Made by a program: the position numbers and the translations under genes
NCBI GenBank assembly: GCA_024516155.1
Contig: JAJJXM010000019.1
Location: 496,001-560,000, forward strand
Reading direction: 5' to 3'
Source: Pyronema omphalodes
Taxonomy: Eukaryota; Ascomycota; Pezizomycetes; Pezizales; Pyronemataceae
Length of the DNA stretch: 64,000 nt
Notes under the pieces: model-generated
The model's input: only the letters and a program-made list of their open reading frames with translations
Databases searched by the model: none
What the model was told of the DNA's origin: nothing
Shown: positions 34,639-51,036 of the stretch, one piece after another
How positions within the stretch are numbered: the first letter of the stretch is position 1
Layout of the letters: every line of letters begins with the position of its first letter

Positions 34639-37600
34639 ATGGCCGAAGTTGCTGGATTGGCTCTCGCAGTACCCGGTGTTCTTGATACCCTGATCAAGGC
34701 ATGCTTGGAAGGATATCGCTTCATTAGTACAGCTCGTAGCGCCGATAAAGATTTCGAAAATCACCGATACCAGGTGACCGTTGAGCAGCAAAGGTTGAAA
34801 GACCTCACCACCGTTGTCACTGACAGAATCCGAGATTCAACTCTCAGGACCGACGACGATAGATTTCGTATAATCTCGAGCACTCTCATCAGGATTTCGC
34901 AGGAATTTTCGGACTTTAAACGCCTCGAAAGTTTATACGGCATTGAGATAGCCTCTAGCAACAAATCGGCAAAGAAATCGAGCAAACGATCTCTAATTCG
35001 CGGGTCCTTGGGCCTAGGAAGATCCGAGGAAGATACCAAGCGCGAAAAAGAAGCTTTGAATATCGTACTAGGCTTAGAGGATCTGCATTTAGACGAAAAT
35101 CTTAAGCTGTCAACATTACAAACCCTCGAATCACCTCTCAAAACTGTCACCAATACATACTCAAGGCTAAGATGGGCTTGCTTGGACTCCGAGAAGGTTA
35201 AAACGCTCATCAGTAAATTGGAAAAATACAATAGTAACATGGCGAATCTCGTGGATGGGCTCAAGAACGGTATATATTCTCGTTAATATAGGTATTCTTG
35301 CTTTTACTGAATATGATCGGATGAATATCTAGAATATAAAGTTGGAACGATGGCTACTGTCGCAGTAACAACAAAGGATAAACCGCACTTCATGGTGCCA
35401 TTCCCCAAAAATAAACACTTCATCGGAAGATCACAGATTTCATTGTGGTATGAGGATTATCGGCAACAACAAATCGCATCCGGGAAGTTCGAAGATAATG
35501 AGCACCTTCGCCTTGCACTCTGTGGGCTTGGGGGGATAGGGTATGTATATGTTCTTGGAAACGCCGGATTGTGTTACAGACTGGCAACTGACTCCACATG
35601 TAGGAAAACACAGGATGTCCTTAGCTTCATCTATGAGTACCAGAATAAACGACCCGTATTCTGGATCCATGCCGGAAGCATCGCACAATTTGAAGCCGAT
35701 TGCCAAAAGCTGGCATCCCTGGCAAAGATACCGGGCCACGACGATAAAGAGCAGAAGTCCGGATTGGTTGTGAGACGATGGCTGGAAAGTCCCGAGAGCG
35801 GAGACTGGATCTTGGTTCTAGATAACGCAGACAATATGTTGGCTTTCTATCCGACAGAATCCAAGAGTACTTTGCCCGGAGACAGTGACACTACTTCTAT
35901 CGTTCACGGCGGAATCGCGAAATTTATCCCACGAGGTTCCAAAGGAACTATCATCATCACGACTAGAGACCGAGAAGTGGCGCGGAATCTGGCAAATCAG
36001 AACGTTATATTTAAACCGGAACTGAGCCCGCAGCAGGCTTTGGAGCTTTTTTACCACCATTACCCAAAAGAAGAAAACGCATCTGAAGATAACAACACCG
36101 CTTTACCTCGCCTCTTGACAGAATTACAATACCTCCCCCTTGCGATCGTACAAGTAGCAGCATATTTGGATCTCAATCGCTCGATAAGCCCATCCGAGTA
36201 TCTCAAGATGTTTGAGAGCAAAAAGCGATCAACCAGTCTCAAGCGCCTTTTATCGAAGCCGCATGACAACATTTGGAGGGACAATGGCAGCAATGCAGAG
36301 ACTATCCTGACAACCTTCTCTATCAGCTTTCGTCAAATTCAGGAGCAGTCAAGGCTAGCGGACTCATTCCTCCGGTTCATGGCCTGTATCGACAGGAAGG
36401 CCATCCCCCGAGATCTATTCTTTGAAATCCATCTGGATGGCGTTGAGGATAGCTTCCTCATTTCCGAGGCACTCGACAAGCTTGTCAATTTTTCGGTTCT
36501 CCAGCACGCAAATATTGACTTCGGATCCGGCAATGGATACGAAATTCATGCACTTGTTCATCTGGCTATGCGAACCTATTTGGAATCTGGTGGAATGGAT
36601 GCTGCTTTGAATATGGCGTCTACGGTTCTAGCCAATAGATTACCCTTTCCCCAACACGCCAATTGGGCAGCGTGGCGAGTTTACCTACCTCACGTGACTT
36701 CACTGCTTGAAAATTTCAAGGACGATTCAAAGGAAAGCGCGGATTTATGTACTAAGGCTGGTGATTATCTTGAGGAGGCACTCGGGAGGTACTCAGAATC
36801 TCTGAAACTGTACGACCGGGCCAGAAAGATTTATGCTGGTTGGTTAGGAGAAGAAAGTGATGAAACTCTGAATGCTATGGCTAATATTGGATGTATGTCG
36901 CGACTGCTTGGGCGTCCAAAAGAGGCACAAAAGCTGCAAGAGAAGGTTCTTGAAGTGAGGAGGCGCACGCTTGGAGAGGAGCACCCGGACACTTTGACGA
37001 GCATGAACAATCTTGCTATCACATATAGAGAGATGGGTGGAAGGTTGAGGGAGGTGCAAGAGCTGGAAGAAAAGGTTGTCGAAGTGAGGAGGCGCACGCT
37101 TGGAGAGGAGCACCCGGATACTTTGATGAGTATGAATAATCTTGCTATCACATATAAAAAGCTGGGTGGAAGGTTGACGGAGGTGCAAGAGCTGGAAGAG
37201 AAGGTTCTCGAAGTGTGGAGGCGCACGCTGGGAGAGGAGCACCCGGATACTTTGAGCAGCATGAACAATCTTGCGGTTACATATAAAGAGCAGGGTGGAA
37301 GGTTGAAGGAGGTGCAAGAGCTGGAAGAAAAGGTTCTTGAAGTGAGGAGGCGTACGCTTGGAGAGGAGCACCCGAATACTTTGAGCAGCATGAACAATCT
37401 TGCGGTCACATATAAAGAGCTGGGTGGGAGGTTGAAGGAGGTGCAAGAGCTGGAAGAGAAGGTTCTTGAAGTGAGGAGGCGCACGCTTGGAGAAGAGCAC
37501 CCGGATACTTTGACGAGCATGTACAATCTTGCGAATACATATACAGAGATGGGTGGAAGGCTGAAGGAGGTGCAAGAGCTGGAAGAAAAGGTTCTCGAAG

Positions 37601-37875
37601 TGAGGAGGCGCACGCTTGGAGAGGAGCACCCGGATACTCTGATGAGCATGAACAATCTTGCGGTCACATATGCAGAGATTGGTGGAAGGCTGAAGGAGGT
37701 GCAAGAGCTGGAAGAAAAGGTTCTCGAAGTGAGGAGGCGCACGCTTGGAGAGGAGCACCCGGATACTCTGATGAGCATGAACAATCTTGCGGTCACATAT
37801 AGAGAGATGGGTGGAAGGCTGAAGGAGGTGCAAGAGCTGGAAGAGAAGATCCGTTCCGCCAGGCGTGCTGGTTGA
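34639..37875 (+). CDS. NLR copy 2: complete HeLo-NB-ARC-TPR receptor
   Basis: Exons 34639-35269, 35333-35540, 35604-37875 (1036 aa). Residues 1-~210: HeLo domain (start MAEVAGLALAVPGVLDTLI; late WACLDSEKVKTLISKLEKYN), the type that in HET-S-like proteins drives membrane-disrupting cell death. Intron 1 (63 nt, in-frame TAA) separates it from NB-ARC. Intron 2 (63 nt, GTATGT...TAG, CTGAC branch point) splits Walker A; splicing yields GLGGIGKTQ. Walker B-like WILVLDNADN, sensor TTRD and YLPLA follow. Seven TPR units end the protein. The ATG at 34639 fits the canonical HeLo N-terminus. It is a paralog of copy 1, in the same orientation, and lies just downstream of a duplicated and transposon-interrupted segment. 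Confidence 0.93.
36910..37850 (+). repeat. Coding TPR array, 7 units of 129 bp (copy 2)
   Basis: Same 43-residue unit as copy 1 (first unit 42). Variable sites match: after DTL (T,M,S,S,T,M,M), after NLA (I,I,V,V,N,V,V) and the three residues after TY. Confidence 0.9.
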
Positions 37876-40511
37876 ATGTGAATGAGCGAAGGTATGTTGG
37901 AGAGATATTTTGGCAGTCTTTCTGAGTCATGGATTGGGATCGTGTAACTTAGAAATTCAAGAGCAGCTACGTGTTGAGGTTTTTTTTCTTTTTGTTTTTC
38001 TGTTTTGTTGCTGCCAGTATTTATGAATTGCATAGTAATAATTCTCTTTATTCATTAAATCTTACGCTGACCGACCGTCCATGACATGGGGAATGCGAAT
38101 CTTCTCTTCGCTGCCTAAGCTACCCAAGAAGGCTCTCTCAACTCTGGCTGAAATCATCTTTCTCCAACTCATTCCAACACTTGTCTTGACCTCAAAAGTC
38201 AGTCGTCTTACGCGAGGGCAAACCCCGGTAATCAAGCGTCACCCTTGAGAGCAACACTGGTTTTCAACTGGCCGTATTTGCGTCGTTCCAGGGAGCGATA
38301 TTTCTACACAACTAGTGACTGTCTCCAACGATTAGTCTGATCATCATGCACATTTTTCGGCTAAAAAATATTCCCATTGCATCCCAGAAATATAAAATCC
38401 CCAAAGTTTAGATGCCTACTCAAAATATATATGATCATGAAGTAATACCGGACAGGATTAGGAAACACACACTTGCGAAGAGCGGAATAGTCACTATTGT
38501 ATGACGCAAAAACTAGACATTTCGCAGCTTCAGAAGTGATGTAAGGTGATATACACATCTATTATAGGAGTATTAATACTTCTACATGTTATAGAGTCGC
38601 ACTGATCCAGTAGTTTCGACGAATTGAAATGTTTTTCACTATGGCTGGCGATAAAGATATCGCGAGAAAAGCATTGCTAAAAATAATTCACTTGAGATAA
38701 CTGGAAATAGATGGATTTGTTTTTTAGTGGTACGCAATGCCTAAATTTAGCGCTATACATTTACCAACTGCCGACCATCCCCGTATAAATATGCTTCACA
38801 GCTTCTTATAGTCGTGTATATCTGAAGCAAGCTGTCCTGCGTCGGCCTTTTAGACCTCTGTCAGCGTATGATTCAATCAATCAATCTCAAGTAAGTCCAG
38901 TAACACGACGTAAAAAAACAAGTACTGTCGAACCTCTTTATAAGAGTACGCTGGAACCGGAGGGGTGTACTCTTATAATGACGAAACTCTTCGGGAGAGG
39001 TTGGCTTGGCGCGAGTGATTGCTTGAGACCGACGCGCTGGGGGTGGTGTGTACCGCTCCTTAGCCCCAAGGTAGTGCATTAGCGCCACCTTGGTACGAGT
39101 ATACCCTACTCAAGCACCTTCGTCCATACCTCTATCATAAGAGTACGCTGACCATTTTTCGCATTTTCTTAAGAGTATTTTAGCATCGAGGTTACTCTTA
39201 TTTCCCATACAAAAATCGTCGGGACCACGGTTATGCACTCTTGTCAAGAGGTTATTCTTATAATTGGTACGCTCATAAAAAGGTTCGACTGTACAAAAAT
39301 CGTCGGGACCACGGTTATGCACTCTTATCAAGAGTTTATTCTTATAATTGGTACGCTTATAAAAAGGTTCGACTGTAGCACTATACCAAGCCTTTGATTT
39401 TTTTGTTTTTCAGCCCAGTGTCAACCGGACCAGATTCATTCATCAGAATGGTAAGAAGAAAAAACGATACGGAAGAGCCATGTAATATTGTGAGTACATC
39501 AATTATGTACTGCTTCCGTCTCGGGGAGACCGAAGTATTACGGTGACTTTTCTTCTGATGATTGAGGTGGCTTAGGCTAAGATGTTACTTTATATCTATT
39601 CCCAGAGAGTCTTTCGAAAACTGTATAGCTCAAGAAACCTGATGCATTTATTTTCTATTTCGATCGGAATTTCACATCAGTCATTGGCAACGTACTTATT
39701 GGCACTGGATTATGATTTTTTTTTTCTTGGACAATTCACACTAATCAGGAATAGGGATATAGTTTTCTTTATTATGATTTATGGCCTACCATGATGCACT
39801 CTTTATTCGATGGTTTCGTATCTGAAGGAAGGGTGTCGTGGGGAGCACGGATGAGTACGGATGAGTAATAATATATACTCGGATGACGGGTTGATATGGG
39901 ATGTATTGGATTAATAGAAACGATGTTGAGGAATTATTTATTCATTTTGTATGCTAAAACTAGTGACTATTCTAAGTTACTTTATTTTCCACGTGAATTT
40001 TAATCATTTACATATTCATAAATTTTAAAGCCACCTGTATCTACTGATTTATCCCACTGCCTATCCGATGCCAGAAACTGATCCCATATCACCCATACTT
40101 TTAAGCATCAACATTTCGCAATCAATGCATTTCCTCACCAGAGACAATACATCCTACATACACATCTCACCAAGATTTCTCACATATCGTATTTACACAT
40201 GTCATAAGCTCTTTCATGCAAAGCCAAAGTACGCTTGCTTCGACCCTGCGTAATCTAGGCCCACACCGGCAGTTCACCTATCGCCAAGCCTTCCATCGCG
40301 TCCCATATCACGTCATCCAAACGCCGACCCCACCAAACTTCAAAGTCCAAAGTCCAAACCAACGGCGCCGCGCCTCAGCGCCGCTAACTCCGCGTCCAAC
40401 TCACCTCCGAGTCCTCAATCCGCCGATCCCCTCCACCATTACGGATCAAACCATCGTTTCTCAACACACACTCCAAGAACCTCACCACAGCTCAGCCCAT
40501 CCCCCCTCAAA
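37876..40511. other. Intergenic, no gene seen apart from a MITE
   Basis: AT-rich. Contains a pogo-like MITE (38925-39375). 40216-40511 is the C-rich leader of the phosphatase gene; the 142-codon frame there overlaps the true CDS out of frame and is not supported. Confidence 0.6.
38925..39375. mobile_element. pogo/Fot-like MITE with internally duplicated right end
   Basis: TA-flanked (38923-38924, 39376-39377). Ends read CTGTCGAACCTCTTTATAAG and, reverse-complemented, CAGTCGAACCTTTTTATAAG. The right ~100 bases occur twice in tandem, each starting ACAAAAATCGTCGGGACC. CAGTCGA-type ends and TA TSD are typical of pogo-like elements. Confidence 0.8.
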
Positions 40512-41396
40512 ATGCCCTCCACAAAACTCAGCACCCCGACCTCCATTCGCGCCTTCCTCGACCGCTTCGATTTCTTCCTCTTCGACTGCGACGGGGTATT
40601 ATGGCGCGGAGACCATCTCCTTCCAAATATCGTCGAAACACTAACCTTCCTCCGCTCCCTCAACAAGCAACTCCTCTTCGTCACCAACAACAGTACCAAA
40701 TCCCGAGAATCCTACATCAGTAAATTCCTCAATCTCGGAATCCCCGTAACAATCGACGAAGTCTTCGGTTCTTCCTATTCCGCAGCAATCTACATATCCC
40801 GAATCCTTTCCCTTCCCGCCGACAAAAAAGTCTTCGTAATTGGAGAAAAGGGGATTTGCGACGAGCTAGAAAAGGAAAACGTCCGATGGTGTGGAGGAAT
40901 TGAAGAAGATACACAAGATATGCAAGCGGATGTGCAAGATGATTTAGAGGTTGGCGTTGTCTTGGTTGGTTTGGACAGAGGAATTAATTATCGGAAACTT
41001 GCAAGGGCTTATAGATACTTGCAACGGGAGGATGTAGTGTTTTTGGCTACCAATATTGATAGCACGTTTCCGGCTAAGGGTGGACTCATGCCCGGTGCTG
41101 GCTCTATGAGTGCGCCCTTGACTTATATGACTGGAAGAACTCCGGTTAGTCTGGGAAAACCAAGTCAGGAAATGATGAAGGCTATCGAGGGGAGGTTTCA
41201 GTTTGATAAAAGTAGGGCGTGCATGGTGGGTGATAGAATAAATACCGATATTCGTTTTGGACAAGAGGGTGGATTGGGAGGTACTTTGGGAGTCCTCACT
41301 GGGGTGTGCAAAGAGGAGGAATTTTTGGCTGAGGAGGGTGTCGTGCCGGAGGTTTACTTGGATAGACTTTGCGACCTGTTAATGGCGAAGGAGTAG
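40512..41396 (+). CDS. PHO13: HAD-IIA phosphatase, Pho13/phosphoglycolate phosphatase-like
   Basis: Single exon, 294 aa, the normal family length. Motif I FDCDGVLW (Asp25 nucleophile, Asp27), motif II VTNNST (Thr58-Thr62), motif III lysine in LGKPS, motif IV GDRINTDI. The family (4-nitrophenylphosphatase; metabolite-repair phosphatase acting on 2-phosphoglycolate-type by-products) is cytosolic. A CT-rich leader precedes the ATG, and the start leaves ~18 residues before motif I, as in homologs. Convergent with the deubiquitinase gene. Confidence 0.93.
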   Translation: MPSTKLSTPTSIRAFLDRFDFFLFDCDGVLWRGDHLLPNIVETLTFLRSLNKQLLFVTNNSTKSRESYISKFLNLGIPVTIDEVFGSSYSAAIYISRILSLPADKKVFVIGEKGICDELEKENVRWCGGIEEDTQDMQADVQDDLEVGVVLVGLDRGINYRKLARAYRYLQREDVVFLATNIDSTFPAKGGLMPGAGSMSAPLTYMTGRTPVSLGKPSQEMMKAIEGRFQFDKSRACMVGDRINTDIRFGQEGGLGGTLGVLTGVCKEEEFLAEEGVVPEVYLDRLCDLLMAKE

Positions 41397-41867
41397 AGGT
41401 TGTTTATTATGAGCAGTTGTTTATCCTTATGTTTAAAGTGGGGCGGAGATGATATTATTATATAAAGAGACAATAGATAATAGAGCTATGAGATAGAATT
41501 AGATGTAAAAATCGCCCAATCATATTCTAGACTTTTCATTCAGAATACTCAATAGCCGTCCTTTTTACAACAAATTGCACAATGCGCATTTGATATAATC
41601 ATAGAAAAAGATTCACAACACGAGTGATAAAAAGGGACAAAACCTTCTCAAAGCATCTCAACCCTAATAAAAGCAAAAAGAAAAAGAAACTACAGTAAAG
41701 GGAAAAAAGAAGAAAAACAGAAAACCAATCAACCCATGCAGAGAAACCCCGGAACGCAGCTAATGTCAGACCACAACAACCTAAGGAAATCCATCGAAAA
41801 GAAACAGCAAGGCGTGGCATTAAGAAAACAGAAAAACTAGAAACAAAAACGAGCATCCTGGCAACAT

Positions 41868-45881
<4,014 letters not shown>

Positions 45882-46932
45882 CGCGGGGAAGGTGTTTGGG
45901 CGGGAGGAATTTGCTAGCTTGCACACCTACTGCTACTCGGATAGGATCTAAAACTCAAGACAATATAGAAACTCCACGTTGAATAAGCCCCAGGCGAATC
46001 TGTGGGAGATGCAGGCGATGATGAGAGTGGACCAGCCTTTTCACGGGAAGATGCTGGGGAAATGGAGGGAAGGTAATATAGAAGGCGATTCAGCAGAGAT
46101 CAGCTGAGTAGTAGGTAGGTAACTGCTATGAGCAGTTAAGCTTTCAGGGAAGTTTTGGAGAATAAGTGTTTGGTGGTGAGGAGCGGGATCGCGTAGATGT
46201 ATGTCTGAACCGGGGCGATGATGAGTTCAGAAGAGGCTTTTGTCTGTTTGGTAGGCGATGTGGTTGATGCGGTTGGCGGTTGGCGGTTGGGAAGTTGGGC
46301 AAAAGGGAGGGGTGTTGGCGGGGGAACCTTTGCCACAGTTTCGCGTTCCGTTCAAAGGAATAGCAGAAGTAGCAGAAGTAGCAGAAGATCTTCACCAAAG
46401 AAACGCATTCACGTATGAGAATTCCAGAGGATATCACGGAAAGTGCGTCAAGCAGCTTTTCAATAAAACTGCAATTCTCTGTGGCGTTCAGAGGATCTAC
46501 CAACAACTGCTGCTGATGGATGACCTTGGAATTCGGGTGTCGCCTGAGCCTGGGGACGCGGCTCCAGGCATATGCCATGCTGTGGCGGTGATGTCAGCCC
46601 TGTCTCGCCGTGGAATGGACGAGGCATCAAACAAAGACAGAAAAAAATATAATAAGAGTTATCAATAGAATATAAGACTTTTCTAATGAGGTCTTTAGTA
46701 TGTCCCTCCGAATGCTACATACATCTTGAAAAGTCGGTATCCAGGATGACTAAGCATAATCTAACAGCTGGCACCAAATGTCATGCGAGGCGAGGCGAGT
46801 TATGCGCTAGGTATGTAAACATGTAAAGATCACCCAATGCATTAAACTTTCAGTATGAGCTTCATATGTAAAGAATCCCGCTATGCAAACAATACCAATA
46901 ATAATATCCACAAGACCCATTAAACCCACTGG
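45882..46932. other. Intergenic, no convincing gene
   Basis: Promoter side of the deubiquitinase and 3' side of the Telo_bind gene. Two overlapping frames of 136-144 codons on opposite strands (46144-46578, 46258-46668) lack domains and intron signals. A short AGCAGA repeat lies at 46364-46388. Confidence 0.55.
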
Positions 46933-49736
46933 TCATTCGAGGGTGGCCTTCACCCCCGCCGTCAAATCCTCCTTCGGCCTCTGTTCCATTTCCTCTCTCC
47001 TCTTCTCATCAAGGCCTCTATACCACCCTCTAATCTCTCCCACATATTTCTCTTCCTCATCACCAAACTCCACCGGTGGACCTGCACAAACAGCCTCATC
47101 TCCATCCTCCCTCCATATTGCCCAAGCCGAATTTTCAGTAGATATAGCAATAAATCCTCTTCCTCTAGACTGTATCTTGAAACTCCGTAATAGAGCGACA
47201 TCGCCAACTTGAACATCAGGCAAAGCAGCCTTGTTGGGACGAAAGATTCGGACTACCACGCCGTTTGGTTGGGAGGAATCCACGATGCGAAGGGAAATAA
47301 AGAAATCTTTTGGTCCAGATTCGCTTTTACCGATGGAGGAGTGTTGGGTAATGATGGCAATTATGTCAACGGTTGCGCCCCAGGTCAAGAATGCTAGAGG
47401 AGGAAAGTCGGATAACTATTCCATAATATCAGTATTAAAATCCATCATATGGTGTTATCGTCCACTTGGGGGAAACAAAGAGTACTTACAGATGTGGTAA
47501 TACCACTCTTAAACTCCTCTCCCACCGGTGTCTTAGGTTCCCCTAAACTTCCAAGGCCTCCAGAAAAGCTACCGAAACCTCCGAAGCCTCCAAAGCTCTC
47601 ACTCCCCCCATTCCTCTCTACAATCTCCGCCGGACTTCCAAGCGTCGGAGGACGTCTAGTAGCAGGTGCTTCAGATTTCCTCCTCTGCTGTCCATTGCCG
47701 GGATTCAATCCCGAGAAATACCCTCCCATTCCCGCGGTGCCAAAACCACCGCTGGTAGGAGTAGCTAATGACATCCCACGGTCTCTAGAACGTAAAGGTG
47801 ACTCGGCATGTAATGGCCCTCCGAAGCCCCCACTACCTAACCCGCCAAGACCAAGGCCGCCGAAGGGGAATTGCCCGGCTTCTGCGGCAGAAATCTTGGG
47901 GGATGGTGTGGGGAGATAGAGGTGGGGGGTCTTAGGACTGCTGCGAGCGGCAGGGGAGGGAGAGATTTGAAGAGAAAGTTTAGTTTTCCTTTGAGGGGTT
48001 TGAGCTCTGGGAGCAGCATGTGTGGCACGCAAAGGTGAGGGGCCTGGTCCGGAGGTGGAGTTGGAGGCTGAGCCAAAGACAGGATCTGTTGGGAGAGTCG
48101 GGGACTTGCTGTGATGCCTTGACGGGGGTTCGGAACCGCTGAGCTCGTCGAACAAAGAATCTTTTTCGCTGCCGGAACCGATGGGGGAGTTGGGGTTTGT
48201 ATTACCAGGGCTTTTGTTCTTCGGGCCCATACTTGTAGTATGAGGGGAGAAAGTGGGGTTGATTTGAATGGGAGGGGGGACGCTGGTATCGATGGGATGT
48301 AGGAAGGGCATCGACAGTGGGTTCGGTAGGGAGTCGAGAGGGTTGGTAGGTAGGGGTATGGACTCAACTGAATTGAGTGCGGTGCTGGAGGAGAGAGGAT
48401 CTAGAGCTTCGAGGGGACTTGGCTCTGATGCGGCATTGTCGTTTAAGTCAAGGGATGTGTAGTCCTCGATACCTGAGAGGCCGCGGTGAAGGAAGGGGGA
48501 TACGATGGGTAAGTTGGGCGATGGGACGGGTTTGAGGGACGGTGAATCGGGAATGTTGGATTCAGCATCCGCCTCTAGGGGGTCGGATGTTTGGGTATAG
48601 ATAGCGGGCACCGGCGGAGGAGGCATCTCGGCGAATGATGCATCATGTAATAACGATTGAGATTTTGTGAGTGCTTGTGTCGATGCTTGTGTAAAGCTGT
48701 TCAAACCGGTGAAATCTCCCTGCGTTGTATCAAAGTCCGTTCCTGCTGTCATAAAATTCAGTGAATCTTCCATCCTCGGTGACGATCGTGGATCTCTGAA
48801 TATTGACAATGGCTCATCCTCCATATTAACCAGCTGCAAGAGCTCTTTCTCTCCCATTGAGTTGGCCGCTTCCATCCGATCTAGCATTTCGTCCAGTTCA
48901 TCGACCTCCGGTTCTGGAGTCGGCGTTCGATCGACCAATCTGTAACTGCTCATTGAGAACCTTGGCTTCTTCCTAGGTCGGCTCTGGATTTCTCTTTCCA
49001 CGTCCTCCTCGTCGAATAGCCTTCCCAAGAACAATGGGCTCCCGTCTAGGTAGTCCCCTTTCCGCTTCAACAAATTCCCCGTTTGCCAAACGTCCTGAGT
49101 ATCCGGTGGTGTAGCAGGTGCCTGTCCTTCCTGATCATACCAAGTCTCCTCCCTCTGATCATATGACATATCCATTTGTGTAGCTGTAACCTCCAAGGTA
49201 GCCTCCGGCGCATCGACTTCAAGAGTATCTAGTTCTCCATTTCGAAGCACCTATTCCTCAATTAGCAAAGCCCTAATCCATCATAAGGAGAAGCAAAGCA
49301 AACCAACCCTCATAACCAATCTCCTCCCATAGCAAGCTGTCCACGGCACATCTCCCTGCGTAGCCTCCTGTAATTCCTCCAACTCTACACCAACAAGACT
49401 TAATTCCACTTTTTCTCCAATCTGTACCCGTCGACTTTCCACAGCCTCCGCTGCCGCTCCTCTAAAGTTCACCCTAAGCTGCCCTTTCTGCGCGCGTAGT
49501 CTGAAATCCGATTCACATAGCAATATGCTAAGAGTTTTCTCGCTGGCAGAGTAGGGCCAGAGTAGAGTGACAACACCGGACAAATGAGCGTTTGTAGTAG
49601 CCGAATTAGGAGTGAGCGCAGAAAGAGGAAGGAGTGTTGAAGGCCATGGATCGATACTGTCGTCACGGGGTGTACTGGCGAGACTTGTGACGATACTCGT
49701 TGGGAAGGAGTCAAGTTCTACGCGTGGAGATTCCAT
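46933..49736 (-). CDS. Telo_bind (POT1/Cdc13-type OB-fold) protein
   Basis: Three exons: 49736-49308, 49250-47490, 47415-46933 (890 aa). The C-terminal ~155 residues (LTWGATVDIIAIITQHS, then a segment ending FFISLRIVDSS, RIFRPNKAALPDVQVGDVAL, STENSAWAIW) match the telomere-end-binding OB-fold family as I know it. The N-terminal 143 residues also look like a beta-rich OB-type fold. About 550 Pro/Ser/Gly-rich disordered residues lie between. It probably binds single-stranded DNA, possibly telomeric; having the recognisable OB fold at the C-terminus distinguishes it from POT1 proper. Function is inferred from family only. Confidence 0.75.
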
Positions 49737-51036
49737 CGTTTGTACTGAATTTAGTTTGTTTCCTTGGGGTATTCCTTAAGTTTTCTCCACTTTGTTGGAC
49801 TTTATTGAATATCGCCGAAGTTCAAACCTAGTTTCCCTTTTTCCAGGAAAGGCCTTCCTTCGTTTCCCTTGCTCAAGTTTGCTCACTTTTCCAAACCTTT
49901 TTCAGAACGTTTGATATCTTCGCGTGGCTTCTTCTATGCGGCAGTATATTTTTTCTTCGAATTCGCGGGGGTTAATAAAGGTATCGAGGTTATTGTCGCT
50001 GAAGTATCGGTATCGGTTTCGGTATCCCTAGGTTCGCGAGAAGGAGCAAGCACGGTTATATCTCGAATCTGGGGTAGCACGCGCGCCGGGGGTTTCGTTG
50101 CTTTGCTGGGATTTCTATGGCGGGCCCGAACTGACTGGCCGCTGGCGACGCACATATGTATGGCACATCTTGTACGTAAGGCACTTAAGGTACTTTGAGC
50201 TTGGCTACATTTGGTTTTCTGGTTGAGCAGAGCTGCTGGGCGGCGTCATCGTCATGATGCTGGCCCCGGAAAGGGTTTGTCACGTTGCTGTGGGTCACGT
50301 TGTATGTATGTGCATGTGGGATAATCTGGGTAAATTTGGATAAATTTGGATTAGTCATTATTTCCCTATTTTCTATTTTCTATTTTTTCTATTTTCTATC
50401 TTCTATCTTCTACTTTTTCTATTTTTTATTTTCTTTTTTCTATCCTCTATTCCCTATTAGCAATTTTTAAAAAACAGAAAAATATTCCTACCGTCCGTAT
50501 CTGCAGCCAAAATATAGTAAATTACCTCATGTACCATTTTTTCCAAAACAAAACCGACAAAAAGGTCAAATTAATCGCACTAAAAAAACGCAGGGCCGAC
50601 CGCCCAACCGACCGACCGACTGACCGACCGACCGCGCCAGCATCCGGAAGCCGAAGCGGAAGGCTCGAAGGCCCAAAGCTGTCGCTGCTGGCCCAGGGGA
50701 TGTGGGGTCCATGGGTTCTTGCCGATCCAGGATCCACCGGGCATGCGCCGCGCAACGCAACGCAACAAAAAACCCCAAAAATTTTAAGCCGCGTCTTTTC
50801 TGGTGAGCTCCGCCCATGTAAGTTGCAACCTCACGCCCGCCACGCCCGCTACATACAACTTACAAGCTTCCTTCCGTTCAGCCTCAGATCTAAATCCGAC
50901 GAGTTATACGCCCACGATACGCACGAGGACTCGGAAGAAACAAACCGAAACGAAAGAACGGAAACTAGACGGCAAATACCAGATCCCCGATACCAGACAC
51001 CAGACGGTACATAGCGGAAGACAGTAACAGCACAAC
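49737..51036. other. Divergent intergenic region
   Basis: Between the Telo_bind gene (minus) and TIM22 (plus), so it must hold both promoters. Contains a TATTTTC-rich tract (50360-50450) and a GACC tetramer array (50600-50632). No gene seen. Confidence 0.6.

Noticed and set aside
46144..46668. Opposing 136-144-codon ORFs
   Set aside because: No recognisable domain, overlapping on both strands in a promoter region, no intron signals.
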